The notes under the pieces are model-generated. The model ran no database searches. It had not been told where the DNA came from and saw only the letters and a program-made list of their open reading frames with translations. From the NCBI GenBank assembly GCA_036250225.1, contig JAPZLL010000006.1:186001-250000 (forward strand): a stretch of DNA of 64,000 bases. Direction: 5' to 3'. The position numbers were made by a program, and so were the translations under genes. Shown here piece by piece: positions 44,503 through 55,183 of the stretch (within the stretch, counting starts at the first letter, position 1; each line of letters opens with the position of its first letter). This stretch comes from Cercophora sp. LCS_1 (Eukaryota; Ascomycota; Sordariomycetes; Sordariales; Lasiosphaeriaceae).

Positions 44503-45909
44503 ATGGCGACCCCCTATCTCCGCGCGCGCCCCGCGCTCACTACAACCCTCCGCCCATCCTTCAGCCTGCGGCAGCCGACCCTCCTCCGCCAAATCTCAAC
44601 AACACCAACCCCACCCCCCTCGACCCGCTTCAAGACAGTCGGCCTCAGCACCGCCCTCCTGACGATCTTCTCCCTCGGCTACTATTACGGAACCGACACC
44701 CGCGCCTCGGTGCACCAATACCTCGTCCCACCGCTCCTCCGCGCCCTCTACCCCGACGCCGAAGAAGCCCACCACGCCGGCACCGCCGCCCTCAAAGCCC
44801 TCTACCCGCTCGGTCTACACCCGCGAGAGCGCGCCTTCCCCGAGCCGCCATCCTCATCCCCGCTGGCCATCACCGTCTTCGGCACTCGTCTCGCCAATCC
44901 GATCGGCATCTCGGCCGGTCTTGACAAAGACGCCGAGATCCCCGACGCGCTGTTCGCGCTCGGCCCCGCCGTTGTCGAAGTAGGCGGGTGCACGCTCCTC
45001 CCGCAGGAAGGCAACCCCAAGCCGCGGGTCTTCCGCGTGCCGAGCGTCGACGGGCTGATCAACCGGTACGGACTCAACTCCAGGGGCGCCGACGCCATGG
45101 CGGCACGGCTGCGGGACAGACTGAGGCGGTTCGCGCGAGGTGTTGGGCTCGGTGAGCGGGAAGTGATGGATGGTGTCGGGGAGGTGCCGCCAGGAAGTTT
45201 GCAAGAGGGCAAGCTGCTGCTTGTGCAGGTTGCCAAGAACAAGAAGACGGATGAGAAGGATGTCGAGGCTGTCAAGGGGGATTACGTGCAGTGTGTGGCG
45301 CGGTTAGCGCCGTATGCCGACGTGTTGGTTGTGAATGTGAGCAGCCCGAACACGCCTGGCTTGAGGGACCTGCAGGCTACGGAGCCGTTGACCAAGCTGT
45401 TAACGGCGGTGGTGGACGAGGCCAAGAAGACGGATCGACGCGTCAAGCCGAGGGTTATGGTCAAGGTATCGCCGGATGAGGATGATGATACCCAGATGGC
45501 GGGCGTGGTGCAGGCTGTTTGGGAGAGCGGCGTCGATGGTGTGATTGTGGGGAATACCACCAAAAGGAGGAAGGGTGTTGTTCCCAAGGGCGTCAGGTTG
45601 AGTGCGACGGAGCAGGAGGCGTTGGCGGAGGAGGGTGGTTTCTCTGGCCCGGCCATGTTTGATCGCACGCTCAACTTGGTGGGGAGGTACAGGAAGATGC
45701 TCGATGGCTATGCGCTTGAGGGACAGGTGGAGGTGCCCAAGGTCATCTTTGCGACGGGCGGTATCACCAATGGCGAGCAGGCGCTCAAGGTGCTCAACGC
45801 AGGCGCGAGCGTTGCCATGGTGTACACGGGGCTTGTCTACGGCGGCTCAGGTACGATTACGCGGATCAAGAAGGAGATGGTCAAAAAGCTGGAAGATAAG
45901 AAGGCCTGA
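44503..45909 (+). CDS. URA9: Dihydroorotate dehydrogenase (quinone), mitochondrial
   Basis: Class 2 dihydroorotate dehydrogenase, fourth step of pyrimidine synthesis; it passes electrons to ubiquinone at the inner mitochondrial membrane. Single exon, 468 residues. An Arg/Ser-rich mitochondrial presequence (MATPYLRARPALTTTLRPSF) is followed by one membrane anchor at about residues 47-63. The barrel carries the FMN motifs ANPIGISAGLDKDAEIP and VGGCTLLPQEGNPKPRVFR, the active-site loop NVSSPNTPGLRDLQ with the catalytic Ser at 280-281, and GVIVGNTTKR and VIFATGGI with GEQALKVLNAGA near the C-terminus. A loop rich in Lys/Asp (about 245-262) is usual in fungal enzymes. ATG 44503 is the first in frame that leaves the presequence intact. 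The frame upstream is low-complexity. Confidence 0.95.
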   Translation: MATPYLRARPALTTTLRPSFSLRQPTLLRQISTTPTPPPSTRFKTVGLSTALLTIFSLGYYYGTDTRASVHQYLVPPLLRALYPDAEEAHHAGTAALKALYPLGLHPRERAFPEPPSSSPLAITVFGTRLANPIGISAGLDKDAEIPDALFALGPAVVEVGGCTLLPQEGNPKPRVFRVPSVDGLINRYGLNSRGADAMAARLRDRLRRFARGVGLGEREVMDGVGEVPPGSLQEGKLLLVQVAKNKKTDEKDVEAVKGDYVQCVARLAPYADVLVVNVSSPNTPGLRDLQATEPLTKLLTAVVDEAKKTDRRVKPRVMVKVSPDEDDDTQMAGVVQAVWESGVDGVIVGNTTKRRKGVVPKGVRLSATEQEALAEEGGFSGPAMFDRTLNLVGRYRKMLDGYALEGQVEVPKVIFATGGITNGEQALKVLNAGASVAMVYTGLVYGGSGTITRIKKEMVKKLEDKKA

Positions 45910-46432
45910 GTGGCCATTCAACCCTGCACACAGATTTCCCTTTTTTTTTCCCATCATTTTCGTTAGACTCGGACGGAGCGAAGCCCAGATTAGACATTTG
46001 TACATACATAGGGCACATATGGACATTTTTGTTTGGTTTTTCCGAACAATTTTATTCCATTCTCACCACCCCTGGTCTTGGTTGGTCTCGGGATCCCCGG
46101 TGGACGTGATAGGTCGGTCGGTCGGTCAGACCCTTTTGTCGATCGCTGGTTTCCCCCAACAGGGCCAAATTTCCGTCATCGGGCCGTGACAGCACTGCAA
46201 AACCGCAAAAGCAGCATTCCGTCCCGGCAGATGGAGAATGCCGGCGCTCAATCAAACTGTGCCTTGGGTGGGGGGATTCAGTCATGGTGGCGTGATTGGG
46301 CCGCTGGCGTCTGCGGGCGGCGCAGATGCACAACCAGGGCACACGTGGTTGGTCTTTTTGGTTTGGGCGGTCGCCTGTCCGGCTGCCAATGCAGGGAAGG
46401 TCTCATATGAAGCAGGAACTTGCCGTCTCACT

Positions 46433-46500
<68 letters not shown>

Positions 46501-46713
46501 CACCCGCAGCTTTTTTGACAAACTTGCATTTCTTTCCCTTTTCAACAATCTTTTTTTCTGGTCGGGACCCATACTGATACTCGGCGCTGTCTCCCTCTCT
46601 TTGAATCGAAGAAGTTTAAGTTCGAGGGAACGGAGCGAAATCGAAATGTGAAAAGTGTCTGCTTGGTCAAATGATTCGATTTTGGGCATTTTAGCCGGGT
46701 GGGACACTGTACC
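45910..46713. other. Intergenic region with microsatellite
   Basis: Contains the 3' flank of the DHODH gene and the promoter of the Gα-like gene, including the CA repeat listed separately. Confidence 0.4.
46437..46503. repeat. (CA)n microsatellite
   Basis: About 67 bases of CA repeat with one G interruption at 46494. It lies about 210 bases before the ATG of the Gα-like gene, in its likely promoter. Confidence 0.95.
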
Positions 46714-48632
46714 ATGGCTACGTCGGCTGCCGAGCTCGAACGGCTTTGTGGTTCGCTTAGCAAGGCGGTTGCGTCGCTGCGGGGGTTGTGCGAGGATGCG
46801 CAAAAGGAGGATGGCGAGTTGGTTGCGACGGCTGTGAATGTGGTTGTGGGATTGGAGGCGGTAAGGGGCAGTCTGGATGGGATATGGAGTGTGTTGGCTG
46901 GCAAAGAGGAGGGTGAGGAGGCGAAGAGGTTGAAGCAGGGCTTAGGGCTCTGTGTAAGGGGGTGCTGGGGTGTGGTTGAGAGGTTGGAGGGTCTGAGAGG
47001 AGTTGATGAGAGCGATTGGGAGTCGGTGGCCGAGTCGGTGAGGAAGGATGGTGGGTGTGAGAGGAGGGAAGACATCGTCAAGAGGGTGGAACCGACTGTT
47101 GAGTCGCTGGGGAGGGCGCTGGATGTTTTGGTGGAGGTGTTGAAGGCGAAGAAGCTGTGAGTTTTGCGCTTGCTCTTGGGGATTGGGAAGACTGACAACG
47201 TGAAAGGGGGCCCTCCGAGCAATGGGCGCGACTGGAAAACAGCGAGGCCCGAGGTGTCTTCAAGGAATTGGAGATGCAGCTGCTAGATTTCGCACCCAAG
47301 GGCAAGGAATGTCAGGGGTGGGGATCATCATTACTAAGGCCATTTCGATTGAACAGACTTCTCGGCGGAGACCAGAGCAAACCACAAACGTTGGCAGAAG
47401 CCTCGAAACTACCACTTGCGAGATCCAGGACATGGCCTACTCTAACGATGGCTGCCGATCCAGAAGCCCAGGAAGCACGTCAAAGATCTGCTCAAATCGA
47501 TAGACAGATCGAGGCGGATTCCATGAAGGAAAGAACAAAGTGCTCCATCATGTTGACGGAGGGAAGCCACGAAAACAAGGTTCTCCTGATGGAAACTTTT
47601 GCACTCCTCAGTTCCAACGACGGAAACGAAGAATGTCGAGACCTCAGCACTAGTACCGAGCTCGTGCGAGGCAACATATATCGAGAGACACAGACAATGG
47701 TTGAAGAGGCGTTACATCCCCTCATCGGATCCTCCACATTCAACTTGAATGAAGAGGATACGGAATATGAACTTGCACAAAGTATAGGCCGAAGACTTTC
47801 GAGGGACGATCTCAGTGAAGATCTTTCAGAGACCTTGACAGAGCTATGGTCCTCGCCGCGGTTCCGCCACGCATGTCGTAGGGTATGCAGACCGGAGGCT
47901 CATGATAACCTGTAGGTATCAGCCCTGATGACGGACCAGGACTGTGAACTGACACGCTCTAGTCTCGTGGACGCCTTCCGCCGAGCCATGGCAGAGGATT
48001 ACGTTCCCACCCTAGCCGACTACCGCCGATTCCTCTCCCGCCGCCACAATACGCTTCACTACGGCACCTTCAACTTCGGCCCGGAGCCCTTGACACTGAG
48101 CATCACCAACAACGTCAAGCCGTCAGGTAACAGAGGAATTGTCAAGCTGATGATCGAAGAGGCTGTCAGTTTCGTCTTCATCTACGACTTGGTCCAATGC
48201 AACTCGATGGACCCACATCCACAGGTACACGAGGAGCACCGGGTGGATGGCGTTCGTATTGGCGTGGACCCCAGCGACTCGGACCCCAGCACATTATTCA
48301 AGCAGCATATCGCCATGTTTCAACACTACTGCAGTAGGGTTTTTAGGCGACTCCGACCCTCGATCATCGTCATCTTCACGAACGTGGCCATGTTTCGAGA
48401 TCACTTACAGCGACATCCAATGTCAGAACTTTATCCGGACTACACAGGGGAACCGGACCTCAAAGGGGCTGTGAACTACATGATCAACAAGCTTCTTGCT
48501 GCTTGCAACGAGAGAACAAGGGTGTACCCTCATGTGGGCGAAATGACGGATGTAGCAACGGTAAAGTTTATTTTGGCTGCTGTCAAGGAGTCCATGTTAC
48601 ATAGTGCCCTGAGAGACTGTGGGCTGTGTTGA
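46714..48632 (+). CDS. Helical domain fused to degenerate G-protein-alpha-like region
   Basis: Three exons, 46714-47156, 47207-47911 and 47963-48632, join in phase (GTGAGT and GTAGGT donors, CTGAC branch sites) to 605 residues. Residues 1 to about 180 are mostly helical (KAVASLRGLCEDAQKEDGEL, KRLKQGLGLCVRGCWGVVER). From about 230 the text follows G-protein alpha subunits: EARQRSAQIDRQIEADSMKE; a helical segment (LTELWSSPRFRHACRR); EDYVPTLADYRR; ELYPDYTGEPDLKGAVNYM; VYPH; and the end KFILAAVKESMLHSALRDCG, matching Gα. Each nucleotide box is eroded: LTEGSHENKV (264-273) for GAGESGKST, ITNNVKPSGNR (430-440) for the DVGGQ box, FTNVAMF (521-527) for NKxD, MTDVAT for the TCAxDT box. It is probably a pseudo-GTPase. 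Confidence 0.78.
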
Positions 48633-49456
48633 TACCCATATGCAATTCACGACGTAACGATCAAACTTGGGCACGGGTGACGCCACTCTCCCACACTTGC
48701 ACGACCACATTTCTCAGCTTGGACGGTGCCGAGTTCGTTCATTTTCCAGGGAGTATATAAAATTGTATATACCGCCGTGTGGGTGGGAATCAAGAGGGTA
48801 TCCGATGCCCGACCAGTCACCCTTCTCTGACGCCCGGAAGATTCGTCAGCTCTCCTCTCACTACTAGAGTCATATGACTCATTTCCCAGAACGTATTATA
48901 AGAGGGTAATGACGGCGCCCTTTCTAACATGATCTTCGTACAGAACAACGTTGACACGAATTTGGTGAAGCTTTTGCAAACTTAAATCACAGAGCCGTTC
49001 AACGTCGTACAGATCCGCAACGAGAAACATTGCAATTTTAACGTAACGTACATGATAAGCGAATGACCCAGCTCACCAAGCAACGCGACACCTCCACACC
49101 CGGCAACAGTTTCCTCCACCATCTACAATGCCCTCTACATCAAATGAAGACCAGGTTGGTTACCTTGGCGTTGGCGTTTGTGGCGGGGGCGGTGGAGGTT
49201 GGTGAGACACTTGGGGGTGGGAGGAGGGGGCGAGTTTGGATGAGCTGCAGGCCATGTTGATTGTTGGTGGCCAGGTGTTTGGGTGGGATGGACTTGGGGC
49301 TGTTGAGAGGTTGTTTGACACAAACCAGTAAATCGAGATAGAAATAAATCAAATAATCTTGATTTGCCGGCGTCCAAGTCTCTTAGAAAACCCCTTCGGA
49401 GTAGCGGACCCTTCCCAATTTCCTTCCAAGACCGAAGTCCCTATACCCACCCGCAT
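48633..49456. other. Intergenic region
   Basis: The 3' flank of the Gα-like gene. No gene recognised apart from a palindromic site listed separately. Confidence 0.35.
48867..48881. promoter_or_regulatory. Palindrome with paired TGACTC sites
   Basis: GAGTCATATGACTC is a perfect 14-base palindrome at 48867-48880 and contains TGACTC on each strand, with TGACTCA complete at 48875-48881. This is the Gcn4/CPC1 (bZIP) half-site. No nearby start codon clearly depends on it, so its role is uncertain. Confidence 0.3.
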
Positions 49457-50402
49457 TTAACAGCCAAGATGCTCATTAGAAAGCTGCAGCAATAGAAACT
49501 TAGAGTAATATGTCGGCGCTACGCACATGATTGGAAACATGAAGCCTTCAACTGGTTTGCCGAAGAGGCCCAGAAGATCCCTTGGTTCGTCAAGCACCAC
49601 CTTTGACCTTATGGACATCTCATCCACAAACTCTCCGTTTTCGTCAAGCGCCACGGAGCTCAGAGTCACTTCCGCCACGACAAACCTGATGAGACAGGGC
49701 CAGTTGGGTCTGCCGTGCTGGGGGTGACTTCAGAGCTCAAAAGTCGGAAGTCAGCGGCTTTGGTGTGAACACCGCCATGACCCTGCCCTAGGTACCGTAC
49801 AGGGCCATCAATTGACGCCCAAGACCAGCTCGGCGCCCGGTAGGGATTGGCATGCGGGGTCTGGGGCCCTTCTCGGGACCAACCCAAGTATCTGTGGAGA
49901 TCCTCTTCCCAGATTCCGGCGAGATATTTGCCGCCAAACGAGGGCCCGAAAAACTTTGCGATACCAGAGAAGGCAGGCAGCTTGTCCGTTTTGACAGTCA
50001 TGGCGGACTGGGTGTACATTTCAACAACACTGATATATAGCAGGATCTTGTAGAGTGATGGTTTGATGTTATTGGCAGTGTTGGAGTGGATGAGTCTCGC
50101 ATCCAGTGGGGGCCCCAGGCGCTGCGCAGTTTAAGGCTAACGACCCCATGATGCTTGAGACAGTGTAGATGCCAAGTTAGTTGTTTCCATGGCCCGGCCC
50201 TGCCGGCCTTCTGGATTGAAAATTCAGGTGATGGACCTGGCACTTGTTTTGAGAGACGAAGTGATCCGTTCCTGCCAAGTAACTCTTTGGATAATCCTTT
50301 GGGGTAGGTCTCGAAGGCAGCAAGCTCGTCACACTCCCAGAATAGTTTTTTTGGCCAAAGTGGATGAGGCGATGATAGAGAATGCGCTCTTGCTGTACCC
50401 AC
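49457..50402 (-). pseudogene. HET-domain gene relic, C-terminal half
   Basis: Minus-strand remains of a HET protein. Around 50370-50290 the frame reads LFWECDELAAFETYPKGL, the usual segment after the HET domain. After frame changes, KTDKLPAFSGIAKFFGP, GGKYLAGIWEEDLHRYLGW and YRAPSWSWASIDGPV appear at about 49985-49800, followed in a third frame by EVTLSSVALDENGEF. These are the middle and C-terminal family blocks in correct order. The HET domain proper is missing and at least two frameshifts are needed. It is the fifth HET-type locus of the window and the third broken one. Confidence 0.75.
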
Positions 50403-51360
50403 GCTCGCTGTAATTATTGATCAACAGGAAGGGTTCTGAACTTGGGACTGTAAACTTACGCGCAATAAAGGGGTATTCTCAGCCTCACGTGCATATAACG
50501 CATTTGCCAACCATATTCTGTCTAGCTCGAAGGCTTTAAGGTTCCCTTGAAATGGCCCGACTTCGAAGGAGCTGACTTATCACCTCTTGGCCTATTGCAT
50601 TGCGACGTTTCAACAACAACTTCAAGTTCAGCCAAGCGTCACGCGCATGCGCCGCCCTTCCGTCTTCCCAACCACCGTTATATAAAGATAGGGGCAACTG
50701 GGCCTGCGCATGTTACACAGGACCTAATTTGTATCCAGCATGCAAACCAGGCGAGTTTGACAGCTTATCGAGTCCAGGTGATGATGCTACGCCTTAGATT
50801 TGCATACACCGTGACGTTGTCATTTCCGCTGTGAAGAATTAATCCCACCACCAGCACCGGTCCCTCAAACCGGCGCTTCTGTCAACCAACCGAGGCTCAA
50901 CTTTCCCGTTGCACAAGGACTGTGGGTTTTATCATTTTCTGTTTGTAGGGTTTCCGCACATCAAGCGAAAACTAGGTAACTCTGGCAAGGGTATGGTTAG
51001 AATATTGGCCAAGAGAGTTACGAAAGTTTGGCTTGAGGATCATGGGCCTGTCAGATGCCACTGTACCACTTCGGCCGGACCTCCACATCATGGCGTCTTG
51101 GAGGGTGTCTGCAAGACACAGACATTGCCAACAGATATTGGACCTCATCACGCATGTGACGGCCTTTGGGACCCCCATCCGGGAATCAGTCTATTGATGA
51201 ACAATAACGAGTCAATGGTATCTCGATGACCATTACAAGGCCGAACATCTTCGTGAACCTAGGTATAAAAGAAGGGAAGAACCAGACCGATTGCCCTCTT
51301 CCAACCTCTCCCCTAAACCCACTAGCACTTCGGTCCTTCTCTCTCACTCTCCTATCCACC
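50403..51360. other. Intergenic region with TATA box
   Basis: TATAAA at 51264-51269 lies about 95 bases before the ATG at 51361. No gene recognised elsewhere in the stretch. Confidence 0.4.
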
Positions 51361-52017
51361 ATGAGACTGCAACTTGCTGTCCTCTCTCTGGCCTGCGGTG
51401 CCGCTGCCGTCCCCGCAGCGTCGCCTGCCGATGGCGACCTTGTTTCTCCTCCACGCTCCTCTCTCCCTCTGACGCCAGCTTCTGCTCACGTTGGCAACGG
51501 CAATAAGATCCTCATCTCCCCGGCTCCCGGTCTCCCCTCTCCGGAGTCGCTAGGCCTCACTCCCTCCAAGCTCTACGACCTCACCATCGAGTACGCCGCC
51601 GAGGTCGAGCGCCGGAATCAGAAGGCCGGCAAAATCCAGAAGCGCGGAGCGTGCAACTACCAGAGCCCCGCCAACCAACACCCCACCGGCCGCAACCACG
51701 CCAACGCTTGTGCCATCTACCTGCAGAACTTTGGCACCACCATGTGCGTGGCGGCCGCCGGCTGGACTGCTACCATGATGTGCCAGGGCTACGGGCTCCC
51801 TGAGCCCATCACCTACGTATACGGGATCAGCCGCTTCAGTCCGGGGGGCTCATCAGCAAGCTGGCGCCAGCACGTGGCGCATGCCGTTTTCTGGGGCGTA
51901 AACAATTGCCCGAATATAGGTCAATCATCTGGATTCGAAAGCCTTGAGTTTGCGTGGGGGAATGGAGATTCGACTGTGGAGACTACAGGGTGGGGTGGTG
52001 GCCAAGTACCCGTTTGA
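51361..52017 (+). CDS. Secreted pre-pro-protein, unknown family
   Basis: Single exon, 218 residues. A signal peptide covers about residues 1-17 (MRLQLAVLSLACGAAAV), followed by a Ser/Pro-rich pro-region. A KR at 94-95 (KIQKR|GACNYQ) is a likely Kex2 site, giving a mature protein of about 123 residues with five cysteines (ACNYQS, ACAIYLQ, MCVAAA, MCQGYG, NCPNIG). The mature part is Gly/Trp-rich near the end (TTGWGGGQVPV). A good TATA box precedes it. The signal peptide, pro-region and small Cys-bearing mature domain suggest a secreted protein made in quantity. I do not recognise the family. Confidence 0.75.
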   Translation: MRLQLAVLSLACGAAAVPAASPADGDLVSPPRSSLPLTPASAHVGNGNKILISPAPGLPSPESLGLTPSKLYDLTIEYAAEVERRNQKAGKIQKRGACNYQSPANQHPTGRNHANACAIYLQNFGTTMCVAAAGWTATMMCQGYGLPEPITYVYGISRFSPGGSSASWRQHVAHAVFWGVNNCPNIGQSSGFESLEFAWGNGDSTVETTGWGGGQVPV

Positions 52018-53716
52018 AATCTGAAGTTGGCTTTTATTAGGCAGTTGATGCTGCAAGCTTTGAAGGTCTTCTTGAGACACGTTTTTTTCCCTTCTTTTTT
52101 TTTCTTTTGGGGAGTAGTTGTACTTGCACTTGTATCGGTACCTACCTACCTAATTTCCAACACTGACCGAGCTGCCCACATTTGTCTGACAGGGTAGGTC
52201 TGACTTTATGTGAGTCGTCTGACGTGGAAGCTTGTGACACTTGATGGTTACCCGGTTGCGCAGCTCATTGCACCACATACTTTGACTGGATGCTGTTATC
52301 ACGCATCCAGTCAATCACTTTTCAGCCAGCCATATCCATGATGTCACGTCATACCGTAGGCATGTCCGGCTTCCCCTTCCTCCAACAAATCCTCAACTTG
52401 GAACAGCGCTCCGGGAAGGAGCGTTGGACCCGAGCACTCCGGTCTTTGCCCCAAGCGTCTCCACCTTGCGTCCAATTTCACAACTTAACACGGCCCTGAG
52501 ATCGGAGTCCCCTCCCGCCCCAGCCCACTGCGATGTTGCCCCTCACTCGTCACAAGAGAGAAAGAGGCTCACGACGCCAAGGCGGCTCGCGACAGCCTCA
52601 ATCTCAGTTTAGAATCCATCATCTATTCTCCCAGCGGCTCTTTGTCCCTAACCCGGTTTTCCGCACACCCGGGATGCCCTGATCCAACCGAAGACAAATG
52701 GAAGGACTTTAGAAGCATCCCCGTCGCATCACTACGCGCCCGTCACCATATTATCCGCATCGCTAGCACCGACCACAGATGCCAGACGGTTCCATCCTCC
52801 CACTCCCAGCGTGGGAGGGCGTCCACCATCATCACGTTCGGTGCCATCACCTGATGCTCCTGTCATTGTGTTCAACCAAGATCCGCACAAAGTCCACCAA
52901 TCCTGTCGCGGGCCGGGGAGGGCATCCCAGTTGTCACCAACGTTCCATTGACACCCAAAGACCACGCCCTCCACACGCGGGAAGGGGACTCCGGGGCTCA
53001 AAGCGGAAGGTAAACACAGGCCGAAGACAAAAGAGGAAAGGCAGGGGACAGAAACAGAAACCGGGATAGCGAGCCCTCCGATTCGGCGTGATTGAGTGGC
53101 GGTCGCCCGGTAGCGAACCAAGAAGGCACTCTACGCTCTCATTGTCGCGGGGCCGTGCGATGGTCTGGGGTAATATCGGGCGGCAGCCAGTGCCGAGGCC
53201 GCACGTGGGGAAATCATCAACAAGACATAGCGGAACCGGGGTGGTGACAACGGCCGTCAACAAGGATCTTGGCATGTCTCCCCCGGATTTTACATGTCAC
53301 CGGTGCGATGTGACCCGGATCCCGGCCTAGCGTCGTCTCTCCGCAATTCCACCCAATACCGGCTCCAGAGGTCCAAAGAAGGTTTGAAGCCTCCTCCACG
53401 ATCGAGTTGCCTAATGTCCGTAGTCCTACTTCGCATTCAGCCGGAAAGCAAGAGGCCCACCTCGTCGCGACACCACCGTGGTATTCATTCTTCGAGAAGT
53501 CTTCTAGCCATCCGCCAAGGCTCTAAAGACGACAGAGCGGCCGAGCACGAACCAGAGCCCAGGTCACGATAATGGCGGGATGGTCTCAGACGGGAAACGA
53601 CCGATGGCAAGGCGCCATGGACGCCGGCTTCATAAAAGGGGTCGGCCAGCCCATGGTTCTCAGCCCAGTCAAGTCCAAGCCCGACCAAGCTTCAGTCCAA
53701 ACACAGCTCGCCCAAG
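52018..53716. other. Intergenic region, no gene recognised
   Basis: The 3' flank of the secreted-protein gene and the promoter of the DUF1996 gene. CATAAAAGG at 53631-53639 is a TATA-like element about 80 bases before that ATG. Confidence 0.4.
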
Positions 53717-55183
53717 ATGCACCAAGGCTTCCTCGCCGCTGCCCTGGTGCTCGCTGCGCCGGGAGTTGACGCCCTCCTGCGGTTCTCCTGCTCCAACCTC
53801 GTGACCGAGCGTCTGGATCCGTAGGCTCTACTGTCTCCCATTCCTTGCGAAAATCAAACTAACATCATGTCCTCAGCCTCGTCTTCCCCGGCCGCGCCCA
53901 ATCTCCCCACGTCCATCAAATCGTTGGCGGCAATGGCTTCAACATCACCATGGACCACAGCCGCCACGACATCTCCCAAGAGTCCACCTGGTCTGTTCCC
54001 CTCCTTCTCCGTGTCAGCCCTCACTAACACTCCCGTAGCACAACCTGCACCTTCTCCGAGGACTTCTCCAACTACTGGACAGCAATCCTCTACTTCCGCG
54101 CCCGCAACGGCTCCTTCATCCGCGTGCCCCAACGCCCCAACATCGGCTTCGAAGGCGCCAACGGCGGCATGACAGTCTACTACACCCCGTCCTACCAAGG
54201 CGGCAAAGTCCAAGCCTTCCAGCCGGGCTTCCGCATGATTGTCGGAAACCCCATGTACCGAACCGCCGCCGAGGCCTCCCGTTTCCGCCAAATGACCTTT
54301 ATCTGCCTGGACACGCTTTCGACGCGCTCGCCTGAGTCGACCACGATGCCGACCCGTCCCTGCACCGAGGGTATCATGTCCAACGTGCGGTTTCCCACCT
54401 GCTGGGACGGCAAGACGCTCGACCCGCCCGACCACGCCTCGCACGTGGCATATCCCAGCAGCGGCACCTTTGAGAGCGGTGGTCCTTGTCCCTCGACGCA
54501 CCCCGTCAAGATTCCCCAGCTGTTTTACGAGGTGATTTGGGATACGAGACGGTTCAATGACCGGAGCATCTGGCCTGAGGATGGTAGCCAGCCGTTTGTG
54601 TGGAGTTATGGTGATTATACCGGCTGTATGTTGTCCCCTTCCCTCCCCTCCCGGGTCAACAAATCCTGATTGATAACAGACGGAACCCACGGCGATTACG
54701 TCTTTGGGTGGAAGGGCGACTCCCTCCAAAAAGCAATGGATTCCAACTGCGACGTGTGCTCGCAGGAGCTGCGATCGCAGTCGACCCAGGCTGCCAACAA
54801 CTGCAGACAGCAGCAAAAGGTGGCGGAGAATATCGACGGGCCGTTTGATGTGCTCCCTGGCAACATTGGGATCACGGGTCCTCAGCCTGGCTCATCATCG
54901 CCGGTGACTACTGCTAATCCTAGTAAGTTTGGCTGTGAACAGAATGTGGGAGCATGGCTGACGGTGTGTAGCAAACCCCCAACCTACCACCAACCCTGAC
55001 AACGGCGGCGGCAACGGTGGATGCCAGGTTGCTAAATGGGGACAGTGCGGTGGTCAGGGATACACCGGGTGCACTTCGTGCGCATCTGGCTCGACTTGTC
55101 GTGCCCAGAACCAGTGAGTTGATTTCCCTTCGACGTTGAACAATCGCTAACACTGGCATAGGTGGTACTCGCAGTGCCTGTAA
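53717..55183 (+). CDS. Secreted DUF1996 protein with C-terminal CBM1
   Basis: Six exons: 53717-53820, 53877-53990, 54039-54625, 54680-54922, 54972-55113 and 55162-55183; 403 residues, frame kept at each junction. A signal peptide (MHQGFLAAALVLAAPGVDA) leads into LRFSCSNLVTERLDPLVFPG and HVHQIVGGNGFN, the opening blocks of DUF1996. RPCTEGIMSNVRFPTCWDGK and HPVKIPQLFYEVIWDT are its conserved core. A Pro/Thr/Gly linker ends in a cellulose-binding CBM1: CQVAKWGQCGGQGYTGC, then SGSTCRAQNQ and WYSQCL. The CBM1 points to plant biomass, presumably cellulose or associated polymer; the catalytic role of DUF1996 is not established. The final exon is only 22 nt and finishes the CBM1. Confidence 0.9.
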
